Shown here: one piece after another, positions 1 through 10,520 of the stretch
Layout: each line of letters begins with the position of its first letter
Numbering within the stretch: position 1 is the stretch's first letter
Assembly (NCBI GenBank): GCA_004802725.1
Contig: SGPM01000372.1
Coordinates: 1 to 25,147, forward strand
DNA from: Antrodiella citrinella
Taxonomy: Eukaryota; Basidiomycota; Agaricomycetes; Polyporales; Steccherinaceae
Reading direction: 5' to 3'
Length of the DNA: 25,147 nt
The notes under the pieces: model-generated
The model's input: only the letters and a program-made list of their open reading frames with translations
Told to the model about the DNA's origin: nothing
Databases searched by the model: none
Program-made: the position numbers and the translations under genes

Positions 1-339
1 CGCCCGCGGCCCCTATCGTCCATCGGTCCGGACACTCTCGGACCTATTCCTGTCAGCTTCGTACTTTCCGTGGACCCTATCGATCGCGTTTTATCAGTCA
101 GCTAGTCACGCCATAGCCATTCCGCGTGGTCTAGTACTTCTCCGCAGGCTTCGTAGCTATTTCGGTACTACGCTCGTGCGGTCTCGTAGGTCATCGGGCG
201 TTGCGCGAGTCATACCGGACGACACACGAACATCACCGGATTACTCTACACTATTCCTAGGTCCTCGGCCCACCCTTACGACTCCTCTACTTACGCCCTT
301 ACGTGGTGTCCTCCTCCTGGAGTACCCCCATTGTTGGGT
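1..339. other. Unassigned left edge of the window
   Basis: No recognisable domain was found on either strand. Two overlapping frames are open on the plus strand from about 176, but neither resembles the upstream half of a hAT transposase, which would be expected here if the element that follows were complete. The stretch is probably flanking or other repeat sequence joined to a 5'-truncated transposon. Confidence 0.4.
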
Positions 340-2041
340 GGGTTACTTCTGCGTTCAGGAGCCCGTCTGGTGCATCAGCGTGACTACGACGAAGACGGGC
401 ACCTTCTCCCTCAAACTGAGGACGATCTCGAAACAGACCCTGCCCGTGAAGAGGCGGACTCAGACCTTATTGCGGAGATCATCGCTGAAGTCGAGGCGAG
501 TGAAGCTCTGCACGCGGGGTCCATCCGTACTGCACGATTTGCCGTGACAAAGGTCAGTACATTTGTTTGTGGCTGGAAGAACTATCTGACTGTTGTATAC
601 ACATTCTGACAGCTCACACAGTTGGCAAAACGAATCTTCCATTCACCCGCCATTCGAGAAGACCTTCGACTCGCTTGTGAACGCAGCGGCATTGTACCCA
701 AGCAGATGATCCGCTCAGTAGCAACTCGCTGGAACTCGACCTCACAAGCCATTTCGCGGGCGTTGTATCTCCGGCTCGCCCTCGATAAGTTGTTTGCGCT
801 ACCCAAGTACAACAAGAATGATAAGAAGAGCCTGAAGCGGTTCAAACCTACGACTGAGGAGTGGACTATTCTGGAGCAGCTGGAGCCCATCTTAGAGGTA
901 AGTGGTCCACTCTTGAGTCCGATACGTGATCATGCACATTGCACGGAGTCGCTGACTTATGATTATACTACAGATGTTCCTCATAGCAACGGAGCACATC
1001 TCCCACTCGAATCGTCCTCTGCTATACGAGGTCATTCCCATCATCGACAAACTCACCACCGCCTTGGAGCAGGTCATCGCGAACAACTCACTTGTGCAGC
1101 CTGTCCGCGCCGCTGCAACTCGAGGCATGAAGGTACTCAACAAGTACTATAGTGTGACAGACGATTCAATCATGTATCGTCTCGCAATCCGTGAGTGCTT
1201 ATCTAGATTCTATTGCACGTCTCTAATGTGACGATCAATTTGTAACTTCGTCGTAGTCCTACACCCGAGATATAAATCGGAGTACTTCAAGCGGCAGAAA
1301 TGGCCATCCGAATGGATCACCACTGCGGAGAATCTCCTTCGTCAACGGTGGGAGTCGCATTACAAGCCCAAGGCCTCAGACATTGCTGCTGCTGCTGCTG
1401 CTGCCGCCGCTGCAACACAGGCAATTGCGAGCACATCATAAGTGGTACATTCTGGTACATTCTTCACGTCTGGTCTCAATCCTCACACCCTTGTTATTAG
1501 GCAACATCTGCAAGTCGCTTGAATGCTATGCGAATGTTTGCGGATGATGCATACGGTATGCCGACTTCAACAGAGTCTGATGCGCTAGAAGAGTACCTCA
1601 CGACAATTCCGGTGCCTTCTTGTACCGACCCTCTTCAATGGTGGTCGAGTCAGCTTGGACCGGCGAGAAAGCCTCAAAACCCACTCGCGCGGATGGCCTT
1701 GGACTTTCTATCTGCACCAGGTACATTTTTACTCTGATGTCAAATATTAGATCCTCAGCTGATGACATCAAATATCAGCAACTTCGACCGACGTTGAACG
1801 GTCGTTTTCGCGCGGCTCATTGACTGTTACGAAACGTCGACATGGTCTCAGCGACGAGTCTGTTCGTGCTGCCACAGTACTCAGTTCGTGGGCAGGCATG
1901 CCTGATATGATGCCGGAGGACGAGATCATTGAAGTTTTCAAGGCTAAGAGTAAACGTACAAAATCCACAGGTATCCCCAATCTCTACGACAACGAGGGCA
2001 GTGGTAGTAGGGTTTCAGAGCCCATTGTTCTTGATGTATGA
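340..2041 (+). pseudogene. hAT-family transposase, 5'-truncated, one nonsense codon
   Basis: This is the C-terminal part of a hAT transposase, the cut-and-paste enzyme whose C-terminal hATC region mediates dimerisation. Exons joined by eye are about 340-552, 613-897, 974-1190, 1257-1444, 1501-1720 and 1779-2041. Diagnostic segments are VATRWNST (near 720), LLHPRYKSEYF (1257 on), DPLQWW (near 1630), LARMALDFLSAP and ATSTDVERSFSRGSLTV across the last intron, then KRRHGLSDESVRAATVLSSW. All five introns are 56-76 nt and keep frame. Two defects are visible: the N-terminal zinc finger and first catalytic part are absent from the window, and an in-frame TAA lies at 1439-1441, just before a good splice donor at 1445. 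A CTG/GCN run at 1384-1412 encodes an alanine tract. The family call is firm; the 5' limit is approximate. Confidence 0.85.
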
Positions 2042-2445
2042 GCTTCGAGTGTAGGATCAGACTTCAATTGTATTGTTATTATCCCTTTACCACTACGTGA
2101 CTTGGAGTACCTGCAAGTCTTTATTTTCACATGAAAACTGAACCTGGATCCGCCAAGATCCGTGGGAAACAAGTGAGTGGGACTCACAAGTTCCAATACC
2201 TGCAGGTTGTCCCACGGATCTACTAGTAGGTACTTGCGAGTGTCCGGGACTCGTGGCATGCTTTACGTCGAGAAGGTCGTAAACGCAATGGGGTCGCAGT
2301 AGAAGGTGAACGCAGTAGTAAACGCAGTAGAACTCGGGGCTTGTTAGAAACGCAACGCAACGCAGTAAACGCAGGATAACCAAAGAACACAAAAGGGGGT
2401 CGCAATAGAGAAATACCCGAAACACACTCGAAATAGGTACGGAAG
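2042..2445. repeat. Transposon 3' flank and degenerate AACGCAGTA-type repeats
   Basis: No gene is seen. Directly after the hAT stop the sequence carries related short words in both orientations (TACCTGCAAG near 2110, TACCTGCAGG near 2198, GGTACTTGCGAG near 2230) and GATCCGTGGGA near 2157 matched inversely by TCCCACGGATC near 2210, as expected for a subterminal region. From 2280 to 2400 the sequence repeats variants of AACGCAGTA. The reverse complement of this word matches the TTACTGTGTT repeats at 4127-4200 and 6480-6600. The exact hAT terminus could not be fixed. Confidence 0.45.
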
Positions 2446-2760
2446 CGTCCGATGAAAGTCCGGAGATGTCCGAGTTTCGTCAAAACTCGAACCGGGACGT
2501 CGCAAGAGGGGTTGGGGTGAAAGGATAGAAGGAGATAGAAGAAGTCCGACNTATCGTAGAATCGAATAGAAAGGGTCCGACGTATCGTAGAATCGAATCG
2601 AAGGGGTCCGACGCATCGTAGAATCGTATAGGAAGGGCCGACGTATCGTAGAATCGACTCGAAGAGGTCCGAAGTGCCGCGGAATAATGCTAAAATGGTC
2701 TCCTATGGGCGTATCCGGTACCAGCGAGCCGTGGGTCTCATCAGCGCCGTATGCAGTCTT
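2446..2760 (+). repeat. Dispersed repeat, copy A
   Basis: This copy pairs with an inverted relative at 4856-5045. Shared landmarks are AGTCCGGAGATGTCCGAGTT (from 2458) and AATAATGCTAAAATGGTCTCC (about 2683-2703), each found reverse-complemented in the other copy, in the same relative order. Copy A contains an expanded 31-bp array between the landmarks that copy B lacks. No coding sequence is evident. It may be part of a non-autonomous transposon or solo LTR, but no terminal structure was identified. Confidence 0.65.
2544..2666 (+). repeat. 31-bp tandem array, four units
   Basis: Units begin at 2544, 2575, 2606 and 2636, each opening with GTCCGAC or GGCCGAC and continuing ATCGTAGAATCG. Period is 31 bp with one 30-bp unit. 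A partial unit (GTCCGAAG) follows at 2667. The sequence is rich in CpG. The inverted relative at 4856-5045 carries only one such unit, so the array expanded in this copy or contracted in the other. Confidence 0.9.
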
Positions 2761-3209
2761 AGGAGGATCAGGTATGTTGACGGTGAATCAGCCGTTGGAA
2801 GACACCCCTGATGAGACCCCTCCTGTAGAACTGCATAAAATGTCAACGCCAGAGACGAGGATCTCGCCAGTTCTCCTTGCCTCCTCCTTGACCACTCGCC
2901 GCAGCAAATCATACATTTTCCTTTCTTCCCAGCCCTGCGCTTGCTCCCACCCTTTTTAATGCTCTCTTCTTTGACTGCCTACTTCTATATTCCCTTTGCT
3001 TGCACGACTGTATAGCGTTTCATTGACAACTTTGTACTTATATTTATACCGGTCGCATACACGCTTAGCGCCGGCGAGCAAAATTTGAGGGTCGCCTTCG
3101 AGCGACTGCGTTTCCTCCTACTCACATCCCCTCTCAGTGATCTTTCGCCCATCGCATCTCTCGCGCGCGCTGAAGTCTTCACCGGGACAGAAGGAGATTA
3201 GACTGGCTG
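2761..3209. other. No gene seen
   Basis: This stretch lies between the repeat and the tRNA. It has short open frames only and nothing recognisable. It is pyrimidine-rich around 2920-3000. Confidence 0.4.
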
Positions 3210-3219
3210 AAAAAGAAAA
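3210..3219 (-). terminator. RNA polymerase III terminator of the tRNA-Ser gene
   Basis: On the minus strand, eight bases past the tRNA 3' end, the sequence runs TTTTCTTTTT. Runs of four or more T residues are the standard Pol III stop signal, so the placement supports a functional tRNA gene. Confidence 0.75.
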
Positions 3220-3226
3220 TAAATGC

Positions 3227-3322
3227 CGATGCCAGCAGGATTTGAACCTGCGCCCTCAAAGAGGAACAGATATAAATGAATTTCATTCTAATCTGTCGCC
3301 GTAACCACTTGGCTATAGCACC
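3227..3322 (-). tRNA. tRNA-Ser(AGA) with 14-nt intron
   Basis: The minus strand folds as a class II tRNA. The acceptor GGTGCTA pairs with TGGCATC allowing two G-U pairs, and the D arm is GCC/GGC with GTGG in the loop. The anticodon stem is ACAGA/TCTGT, a long variable arm has a CCTC/GAGG stem as in serine tRNAs, and the T arm is GCAGG TTCAAAT CCTGC. The discriminator base is G, usual for serine. The anticodon is AGA (plus-strand TCT at 3287-3289). A 14-nt intron at 3272-3285 follows position 37, the canonical eukaryotic nuclear site. All arms pair, so the gene looks intact although it lies inside a decayed repeat nest. CCA is not encoded, as expected. Confidence 0.95.
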
Positions 3323-3339
3323 TTAATTATTAACATCCT

Positions 3340-4855
3340 TTATATTCTATACAATCAGAAAAAACACATTTTTGTTTTCAATTGCATGACAACTTGATGT
3401 ATGTATGGAGTGGTATTCACATTGTATCACACCTTGAGATCCAGTTTTGTTTTAACTCTGATAAAGCATACCAACAGTCAGAATAATAAATTTAAGCTTT
3501 GAACAGCTGTGTCACCGCTGTTACAAACATGTGTACACTCTTATTATTTTTCCCTTTCTTTTCCCTTTTATCTCTTTACTTCCTCATCCACTTCCTTTGT
3601 TGTACTCTTACCTGCATATAAACTTCCATATGTATACTTAGTACAACTTAACCCCCTTTCCTTTTCCCTTACTACAGATGAACCATCTTCATTCAACACT
3701 CACCGTTCAAATGCTCCTCCTATATATGTTCCCCCTTCACTTTCACAGTTCCGCAGTTCTGCAGTCATTGAACGCTCTGCCTTCACTTTTGCAGTTATCA
3801 TACTTGTATATATACTTGTACACTCTGTCAAGTTGTTCTCCAACTTGACCTCCTTGTTAATAGAGGTTACCTTCTACACTGAACATTATCCTCATCTGCA
3901 CATCATCCTTACTTGAACCTTGTCCTAGTCAGTACTTGAAGTTATGCCTCACGTAACAACCGCTGTCATATTCATTGCTTTGTTAGACATCTTCAAGCCT
4001 TCACATTGAATGTGTGATATTTAATTTATAACTATCTATTTCTCAGCTAGCTAGATGAATATCCAAAACCACACTACATGAGCTAAGACTTCACAAACCT
4101 CTACATACTACATACATATCCTTTTATTGTGTTCTCTATGTTTACTTTGTTACTACTGCATTTTTACTGTGTTCCTTGTATGTCTATTAAACCTCATGGT
4201 TTACTATGTTATCTCCTGTGCTCTCGAGTCTCTCACCTTTTACATTTCTAACTATTTTCTTATTATATCTACATTGCTATATGACCTCTTATTTCCCCTT
4301 CGACTATGACATGAACACTCTAAACACATCTCATCACTTACAATTATGACCTGTCACATACACTGTCAGAGTTGGTCAGACCTATACTGAACCCTCCTTG
4401 AGTGTAATAGACATCCTCAGGCTCAAATCTTATATCAATATTTGTTTTCAGCTTCTCTTTGCCCCTCCTCTTTGACTCTCTAAATTATTTCACATCAAAG
4501 CATCTGCCATGATTGATTGATCTGCTTGGTGTTATGAAACACTTGGTTGAAACTGGTTCATAACATTGTTAGATATAAATGTGGTATGAGTGTTACTAAG
4601 ACGAGGTTCAAGTAAGGACAAGATTCAGGCAAGAACAATTGTCATGAGTTGGAATTTAGCAATAACAAGGTTATATACATCCAGTCAGATGTCAAGTCTA
4701 GCTTAACATTGTGTCCTTTTGGTGCAGGCGCTACATCACTATTCTGGGGGTTTTATATAAATCATCACAACAATGTTCAAAGGGGAAGATAATCTCTATT
4801 GACAAGAAGGTCAAGTTGGGAAACAACTTAACTATGAGAATGAGATAAGTACAAT
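3340..4855. repeat. AT-rich, CpG-poor repeat region with internal inverted repeat
   Basis: No gene is recognised and open frames are short. A segment at about 3785-3945 is related, in reverse complement, to about 4595-4855. Landmarks are CAACTTGACCTCCTTGT (3840) against CAACTTGACCTTCTTGT on the other strand (near 4815), followed by AATAGAG, GAACATT and TCCTTACTTGAACCT in the same order. The arms are diverged, so this is an old inverted duplication or two opposed element copies. Counting by eye, only about a dozen CG dinucleotides occur over the roughly 1.4 kb from 3490, against dense CG in the reductase exons. TTTACTGTGTT-type words occur at 4127-4200. Confidence 0.6.
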
Positions 4856-5045
4856 GATAAGACCCACAAGCTGCTGGACCGGATACACCCTGGGTGTAGG
4901 AGACCATTTTAGCATTATTCTGCAATACTTTGGACCTCTTCTACTCCCTTCTACTTGTTCATTATGACTCTTCTTGCTATGTTCTGGTTCAGGTTTTAGT
5001 AAAACTCGGACATCTCCGGACTTTTGTCGGACACCTTCAGACCAG
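4856..5045 (-). repeat. Dispersed repeat, copy B (inverted relative of 2446-2760)
   Basis: The minus strand carries the same ordered landmarks as copy A. In the first 54 aligned bases the differences I can see are all transitions. In the block around the second landmark, GTCCGAAGTGCCGCGG in copy A reads GTCCAAAGTATTGCAG here, again only C-to-T or G-to-A changes and mostly at CG. This points to methylation-driven decay of copy B. No coding function is evident. Confidence 0.65.
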
Positions 5046-6470
5046 TTTAGTGTCTGTTCTGGATAGCTCTGAGGCTTATAAGTAGCATGATCATGTACCA
5101 TAGTAAAAGAGAAGAGATCCCCACCCCTTTTTCCCACATACTTGGAGAGTCAGAAGCTCTTGTGTCGTCGTGGAGAAAACCCGCGCTACTGAGTTTTTGA
5201 CTTTCAGAAAACCTAGAAACCCATTGTATGCGCGCATTACGAACAAATCAACGCACGCAATATCGTCGTTGACCTCAAGACTCCTGCTTTCTTTTTTTCT
5301 TCCTCGAGTCTCGTTTTTCTTTCACGATTTCACGTTTACGAATACACTCTGATGTCATGGACCTCTTCATGTTTTGCGTTTCCGTATTCATCCCCTCGTC
5401 TTCGTCTGCCTTCACGCTTGTGTCTTCTTTCCTTTCTATTCGGCTTCTTCTCTTTTGGGTCATCGCGCCAACGCACCCTTTGCCCACGCATTTCGTGCAG
5501 TCCTTTGATTCGGACATAACTCGGTCTTGATTCAGACTCTTTCCCCTCGGTTTGCTTTTCATTTTAGATCTTCTATCAACGTTGCCGGCCCTCGTTCATC
5601 ACTATCTGTATTCAATGACCCGCACCAAGTACCCTTGCCACTACGTCTATCAATCCCTCGGGTTAAGCAGCTCGGTGACTGTTGGCAGGCAGTCCACCTC
5701 AACGCTCTCGACATATGATCCCGGCAGTGCGGGAGAACTGCGCGTCCACGTTCTGGAAGCCTTGGTGAGTCCAACAGATGTCTTCTTTTATTTTTCTTGA
5801 CAGATACTCTTGTATGGAGCTCGTTTTTCATTCTGTACCTTCATCATCGTACTTCAGCATTCTCCGCATTCCCTTTTCTGGACATGTGTTTTCCTAAAGC
5901 GACTGTCGTGTCTTTATTCTTGTTCTCTCTAATGTCTTCTTCTTCTTCTTATGTTTCCTTATGTTTGTGATCTGCCCCCTCGTACTCCACCCCCATGTAT
6001 ATATGGTACCCTCCCACTCCTCGAATAGACCACTGAACTTCCCCCCCCCTCGCTCTCTCTCTTTCTTGTGTGCCTCTCATAATCACTGTGCGTGACGAAC
6101 TCGAGTTTTTCGTCCCTAAGTATCTGTGTCAATCGTTGTCTTTAACTCGTTGTCGTTTCGTCATATCACGTTAGATCTTCATCGTTCTCCGCAGTAAGTT
6201 TCAAGCTTTTATATTCTCGCTGATTACTCGTCTATCAGATTATCGTATACATCGTTCGTCGTATGATTTCAGCCAGTACATCCCGCAAATGAGCTTAACA
6301 CTCATGACCAGCCCTCATTTGTTGTACCTCTACTCCCTCCTCCATATTCGCTTTCCCTCCGGAATCAGACGCACTTACGCTGGTCCTCCCCAAACGCATC
6401 CCCCTTTTCCCCTTCCTTCTTTCTTCCCTTTCTCTCAGTAGAAGCCTCATCCGGCTTTTCTCTACGACAG
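5046..6470. other. Pyrimidine-rich stretch without a confirmed gene
   Basis: The plus strand is strongly T/C-rich (5280-5460, 5930-6080, 6340-6440), as in fungal promoters and leaders. One ATG at 5615 opens a frame that runs to a possible splice donor at 5765, but the encoded peptide is not recognised and no continuing exon was found. An AT palindrome, CCATGTATATATGG, lies near 5993. It may be the 5' remnant of a mobile element or of a lost gene. No function is assigned. Confidence 0.3.
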
Positions 6471-6479
6471 CGTGCGGCC

Positions 6480-6610
6480 CTGGTGTTACTGTGTTCACTT
6501 TCTATTGTGTTCTATGTGTTTACTGTGTTTTTACTGTGTCTCCTGTGTTTACTGTATTTTACTGCATTTTCTTCTTTCCCTGTGTCTCTCTCATTGTGTT
6601 TTACCCTCTG
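6480..6610 (+). repeat. TTACTGTGTT-type degenerate tandem repeat
   Basis: Variants of TTACTGTGTT recur about every 10-14 bases, for example GTTTACTGTGTTTTTACTGT near 6519. The same word occurs at 4127-4200, and in its CpG form (TTACTGCGTT) on the minus strand at 2280-2400. The three blocks therefore look like relatives of one repeat at different stages of CpG loss. No coding content is seen. Confidence 0.6.
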
Positions 6611-6619
6611 ATCAGAGCG

Positions 6620-7162
6620 TATTCAGTCGGTTAGTACATATAAGATGGTCAAGCTTAATCCCAATTAGGCCATATAATATGATGGCCGGATGTCAGCCGA
6701 CGATCCGAGATTTCCCCATATGATATGGTCAGCTGATGGTGTCCGGACACCATATCACATGGGTCAGGCAGACAGGGTCCCACATATATATATCCCCATA
6801 TGGGTTGGCTGCCCGGATATCCGGGCCAGTATTAGACATGGGTGTCCGGAGTGTCCAGAGCACTATATCACTTGAGGGCCCAGACACCACTGGCACTACC
6901 AGCCGGACAGGTGAGCATCATCAGGAAAAACCTACTTTTGTAATTCACTGCGACTCCAGCAGTATTTACAAAGGATCAGTGTAATGGTCTATAATTTTGG
7001 TTAAGCCTTGTAACACTTCTGAGACTGAGTGGATTCATTGTGATTTAATATAATCATAACAAGGTGTTGTGTATCACTCATGGTTCTCTGTGTATTATAA
7101 TATAGTCTTAACTCCACTTATAATTCAGGATGATCACACTTCAGACATATAATCACAGAATA
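6620..7162. repeat. Palindrome cluster and flank of the Plavaka-type element
   Basis: Three perfect palindromes lie close together: an 18-bp one at 6736-6753 centred on TCCGGA, CCCATATGGG at 6795-6804, and GCCCGGATATCCGGGC at 6811-6826. Around them CCATAT/ATATGG and GTCCGGA words recur on both strands. From about 6985 to the transposase stop the sequence is AT-rich with no gene. The cluster lies about 350-430 bp beyond the transposase 3' end and could be subterminal transposase-binding sequence or part of an unrelated LTR-like element. Confidence 0.55.
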
Positions 7163-10100
7163 TTAATGTATTGTATGAAAGGCATGTCTATCTGAAAACG
7201 AATCTACATAAAACATAGAGCATTTCTCTAGCACACTGCCACTTGTCCAATCTCTAGGTGCCACAGGCCCGAACATAGGAAAAAGATAAGCACTACGACG
7301 GAAACTGCGAAGAGGGATAATAGAAGCTTGGCGGTCACCGTTTCTAATAACTCGTTTGACCTTATACAAACGATGATGAGGATCAGCCACCGTAAATGCT
7401 GTAAACCATTCAACATATGCCAAGAACTTCGGTGGTGCTTGATTCGCTGTCACAAAGAGGGGTGCTGCTCGGGGTGGTAGTGAGAATATGACACGAACTT
7501 GCGCAATACAATAACCTAAAGACAGCATCGATAAAGACACAGTGACGGAGACATCTGAGAACATACCTGCCACACTGCTATACTGTCCATGGCCATCGTT
7601 GATGATGACGATGTCAAACTGACCATCCACCGGACGTCCACGAGTGTCTTGTCGTGACGGAGTGGCATGTACAACATCCCACTCGTTAGACGACAGACGG
7701 TGGTTATGAGCATCTCCGAGCCAAAATTTGGCTTTGTGATAGACCGGGAAAGACCTGAGCAAGTTGCTGTTGGTACGATAGCCACATAGAAAGAGGAGTG
7801 ACGCACCTGCATGGAACAGTAATGTTGCCTGCTGCATTTTCAATCTGTGCACGAGAATACCCAGGATTGCAGTGCTGAACTGCGTAGCGAGCAAGAGCGT
7901 CCTCGAAGAATGTCGCGCCNTAGTCCACCATGAGTGCTTCTATACGGACTGTCTTCTTGCTAGGATTCTTCGTCATCTTGAGACGATCAGCCGGATGTGC
8001 TGCATCAGCTTGCGCCAAATGAGAGCCAAGCATGGGGGGAGAGCCAGCGAGACGCCAAACAATGTAACGTTCATGCCGAAAGATCTTTTCACGACGCTCG
8101 AGCCACCGCGTCATCTGTGGAAACTCATCCTTCGAGTTCGTCGCCTCATAGGCATCCTTCGCAAGGTCAATATGTAGACGTTCAGTATACTCCGTGTTGA
8201 AGTTATCAGTGGTGCCGAGCCGTTGAATCAGGTACGCGTAGTGACGGAGGAAGTGGAGCTTCGGGATGGTCCACGATGTGCGAATCCCAAGGTCAATGAA
8301 AATCTCCTTGTTGTCGTGAAAGCGATCGAGAGCTTCATTGAGGAGTTTGAGGGTCGCAGTGGTGTGCACCGGGTATTGTGCGAGATACAGGAAGTCCAAG
8401 ATACCACGTACAGCGCGAACGAGACGGAGAGGTGATGCGCCGTCGGGAAGNGGCATGTCGAGAATGAGTCCGAGGATGATGCGAGCAATGTCCGCATGCT
8501 CACGCCCAGTCAGCTGGTACAAAGAACTGATGCCTTTGGTGAAAACACGAACATGATGACCAGGAGGGAGACGACGAGCACGAGCGTNGATCTCGTTCAC
8601 GCTGTACGCAGTCTTGATCCAGTCAACGAGATGCTTGATGACCCCCTGGTACAGCTGATGCAGGATGTCTGGCGTGATCGAGAGAAAGACATCGGCGTAA
8701 GGCAAATCCTGCCAATACGGACGAGGGAGGATAGGCTTGATGCCAACAGCCTTGCACGCTCGCGTACGTGCAGCATGGTCCACAGTTGTCAAAGCATTCA
8801 AGACAGCTTCGAGATCGCGAAAGGGATGTTTAAGGCCACTTGGGCCATGATCACCNAGCTCCTTTGCCGGCACAGTACAGCACGGACACTGCCCAGTCTT
8901 GACTCCNGTGACAAGAACCTGTTCGGGGTAATCNCCAACNTGTGCCGCGAATATTGGGTGACAGCGACGAACAATGCCGTCGCCGCTAGCCATTTCGACG
9001 CCGTCGAGGCCAGCAGTCTGCAGAGGTTCGAGTATTCGACCCATGCACGTATGGAAAAGATTTGCCACGGCACGACGTCGAGCTGCCTTGACCTTGATAT
9101 GCTCGAGGCGGGTGGTGGGTAGGTATGCGAGGAGAATTTGAGACTGCATTGAGGGCTTGCGTCGAATCTCCTTGGGGATGTTGCCAATNGTGAGGTATAC
9201 AGGATACGCGCTCTTGCCTTTGAACTTGGTGAGACGTGTCTTGTCCGACGAAATGATGATGGGCACCACTGTCGCACCCGTCTTCTTTGCCTCGAGCTCT
9301 TTCTGTATGTTCACTCGTTAGTGACACGTACTATCAAATCATGTATACAATGTACCTGCGTGTCCCACCACCATCTACCAGTGTGCATCTCGTGAAATAC
9401 ACGATCCGTCCGGTCGGCATCAAGGTAGTGACGTTCAGGCTTGAACACGAGATCCGCCGCAAAGTTCGGGTCACCAAAGAGAGCCTTGACACATTCAAGT
9501 GCGTCGCGATAATACACGTNGAAGGCCTCACCATCGACGACGACCTCCTTGCAGCGAAAGCGGGGGCGTCCAGTGGGCAGTTGCTTGTCGATGATCTTGT
9601 TCAGCTCGCGCGAGTTGTCGAACGAGATGCCAAGGTCCTCCGCAACCTAAGACGAATTCAGAAGTAAGTACGTGGAACATGATATAAAGCNTGGAGAACA
9701 TACACCGTCAATACCAAGAAGTTCGTCGAAGGAAGTTGAACCGGGCCCGCGAAGTTTCGCCCATCGAGCAATTAGCCATTCACGGCGTGAAAGGAACGGC
9801 GCGTACGGATTGTCATCTTGAGGGACACCAGTGCCAGTGTGATAGGTAGTGAACTGTCCCGCGCTCTGCTTCACCGGTGTACCTGCAGCACCCAGAAAGT
9901 GCTCGACATGCACTTCTTGACGCAAGGCATCCTCGACGTGGTCACGTCCAGGTGGAGGCGGAATGGGTTGTTCCCCTACCACGGGTTCCGCACCTTGAAC
10001 TGGCGGTGCAGGCGCAGGTGCAGGCTCCCAAGGCTGCTGATCTTCGTATTCGATAGGGTCGTCCTCGTCCGTGTCTTCGTCCTCGTCTTGAAATCCATTG

Positions 10101-10417
10101 CCTTCGTCACCCTCGTCGTCCGAAGGGGGTGGTCCATCTGCTGTGTCCTCCAAATCAATCTCCATCTCATCATCACCTTCGCCATTGTCGAGGAGTGACC
10201 CGCCAAATACCACCTCCGGTACATCATCCTCTTCTTCCTCTTCCTCTTCCTCTTCTTCCTCTTCATCATTGACTCCTTCGCCGTCAGCAAGAATCCCAGG
10301 CATCAGAGAATTAATTCTCTTGTACTCGGCGGCGCATGCAGGGGTGGTCGTCTGACGCAGGTGATTGGAAAGTCCACCAAATGTGAATGTGCGTTTACAG
10401 CCCGGACATTGGGGCAT
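7163..10417 (-). CDS. Plavaka-type (CACTA-like) transposase
   Basis: This is a DNA-transposon transposase of the Plavaka group common in mushroom genomes. Exons are 10417-9704, 9646-9356, 9302-7807, 7754-7567 and 7515-7163. The four introns are 57, 53, 52 and 51 nt, all GT-AG, and the joined frame is exactly 1,014 codons (1,013 aa). The N-terminus has a CxxC...H...C finger (residues 4-28), then a long acidic run (about residues 50-65) and a proline/acidic linker. The core includes GKSAYPVYL, IGNIPKEIRRKPS, CPCC, GDHGPSGLKHPFRDL and PDILHQLYQGVIKHLVDW. The C-terminal exons read FPVYHKAKFW, GYCIAQVRVIFSLP, LAYVEWF and LFPMFGPVAPRDW, all family hallmarks. Nine Ns fall in exons (7920, 8451, 8588, 8856, 8907, 8934, 8940, 9189, 9520). 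Apart from these the frame has no stop or frameshift, so the element may be young. Terminal inverted repeats were not located. Confidence 0.9.
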
Positions 10418-10520
10418 CGTTGGCGTGGGGGTGAGGGTGTTGTGGTGCCAGAGACAGTCAGGGCTGAGAACGAATGTGAGTGGCTGAACGACGACGCCTT
10501 AAGGTCTGCAAGCGGACGGC

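Noticed and set aside
3509..4309. Open frames of 60-135 residues in the AT-rich region, some looking like membrane proteins
   Set aside because: Their hydrophobic look comes from T-rich codons in decayed repeat DNA; no domain, start context or intron pattern supports them.
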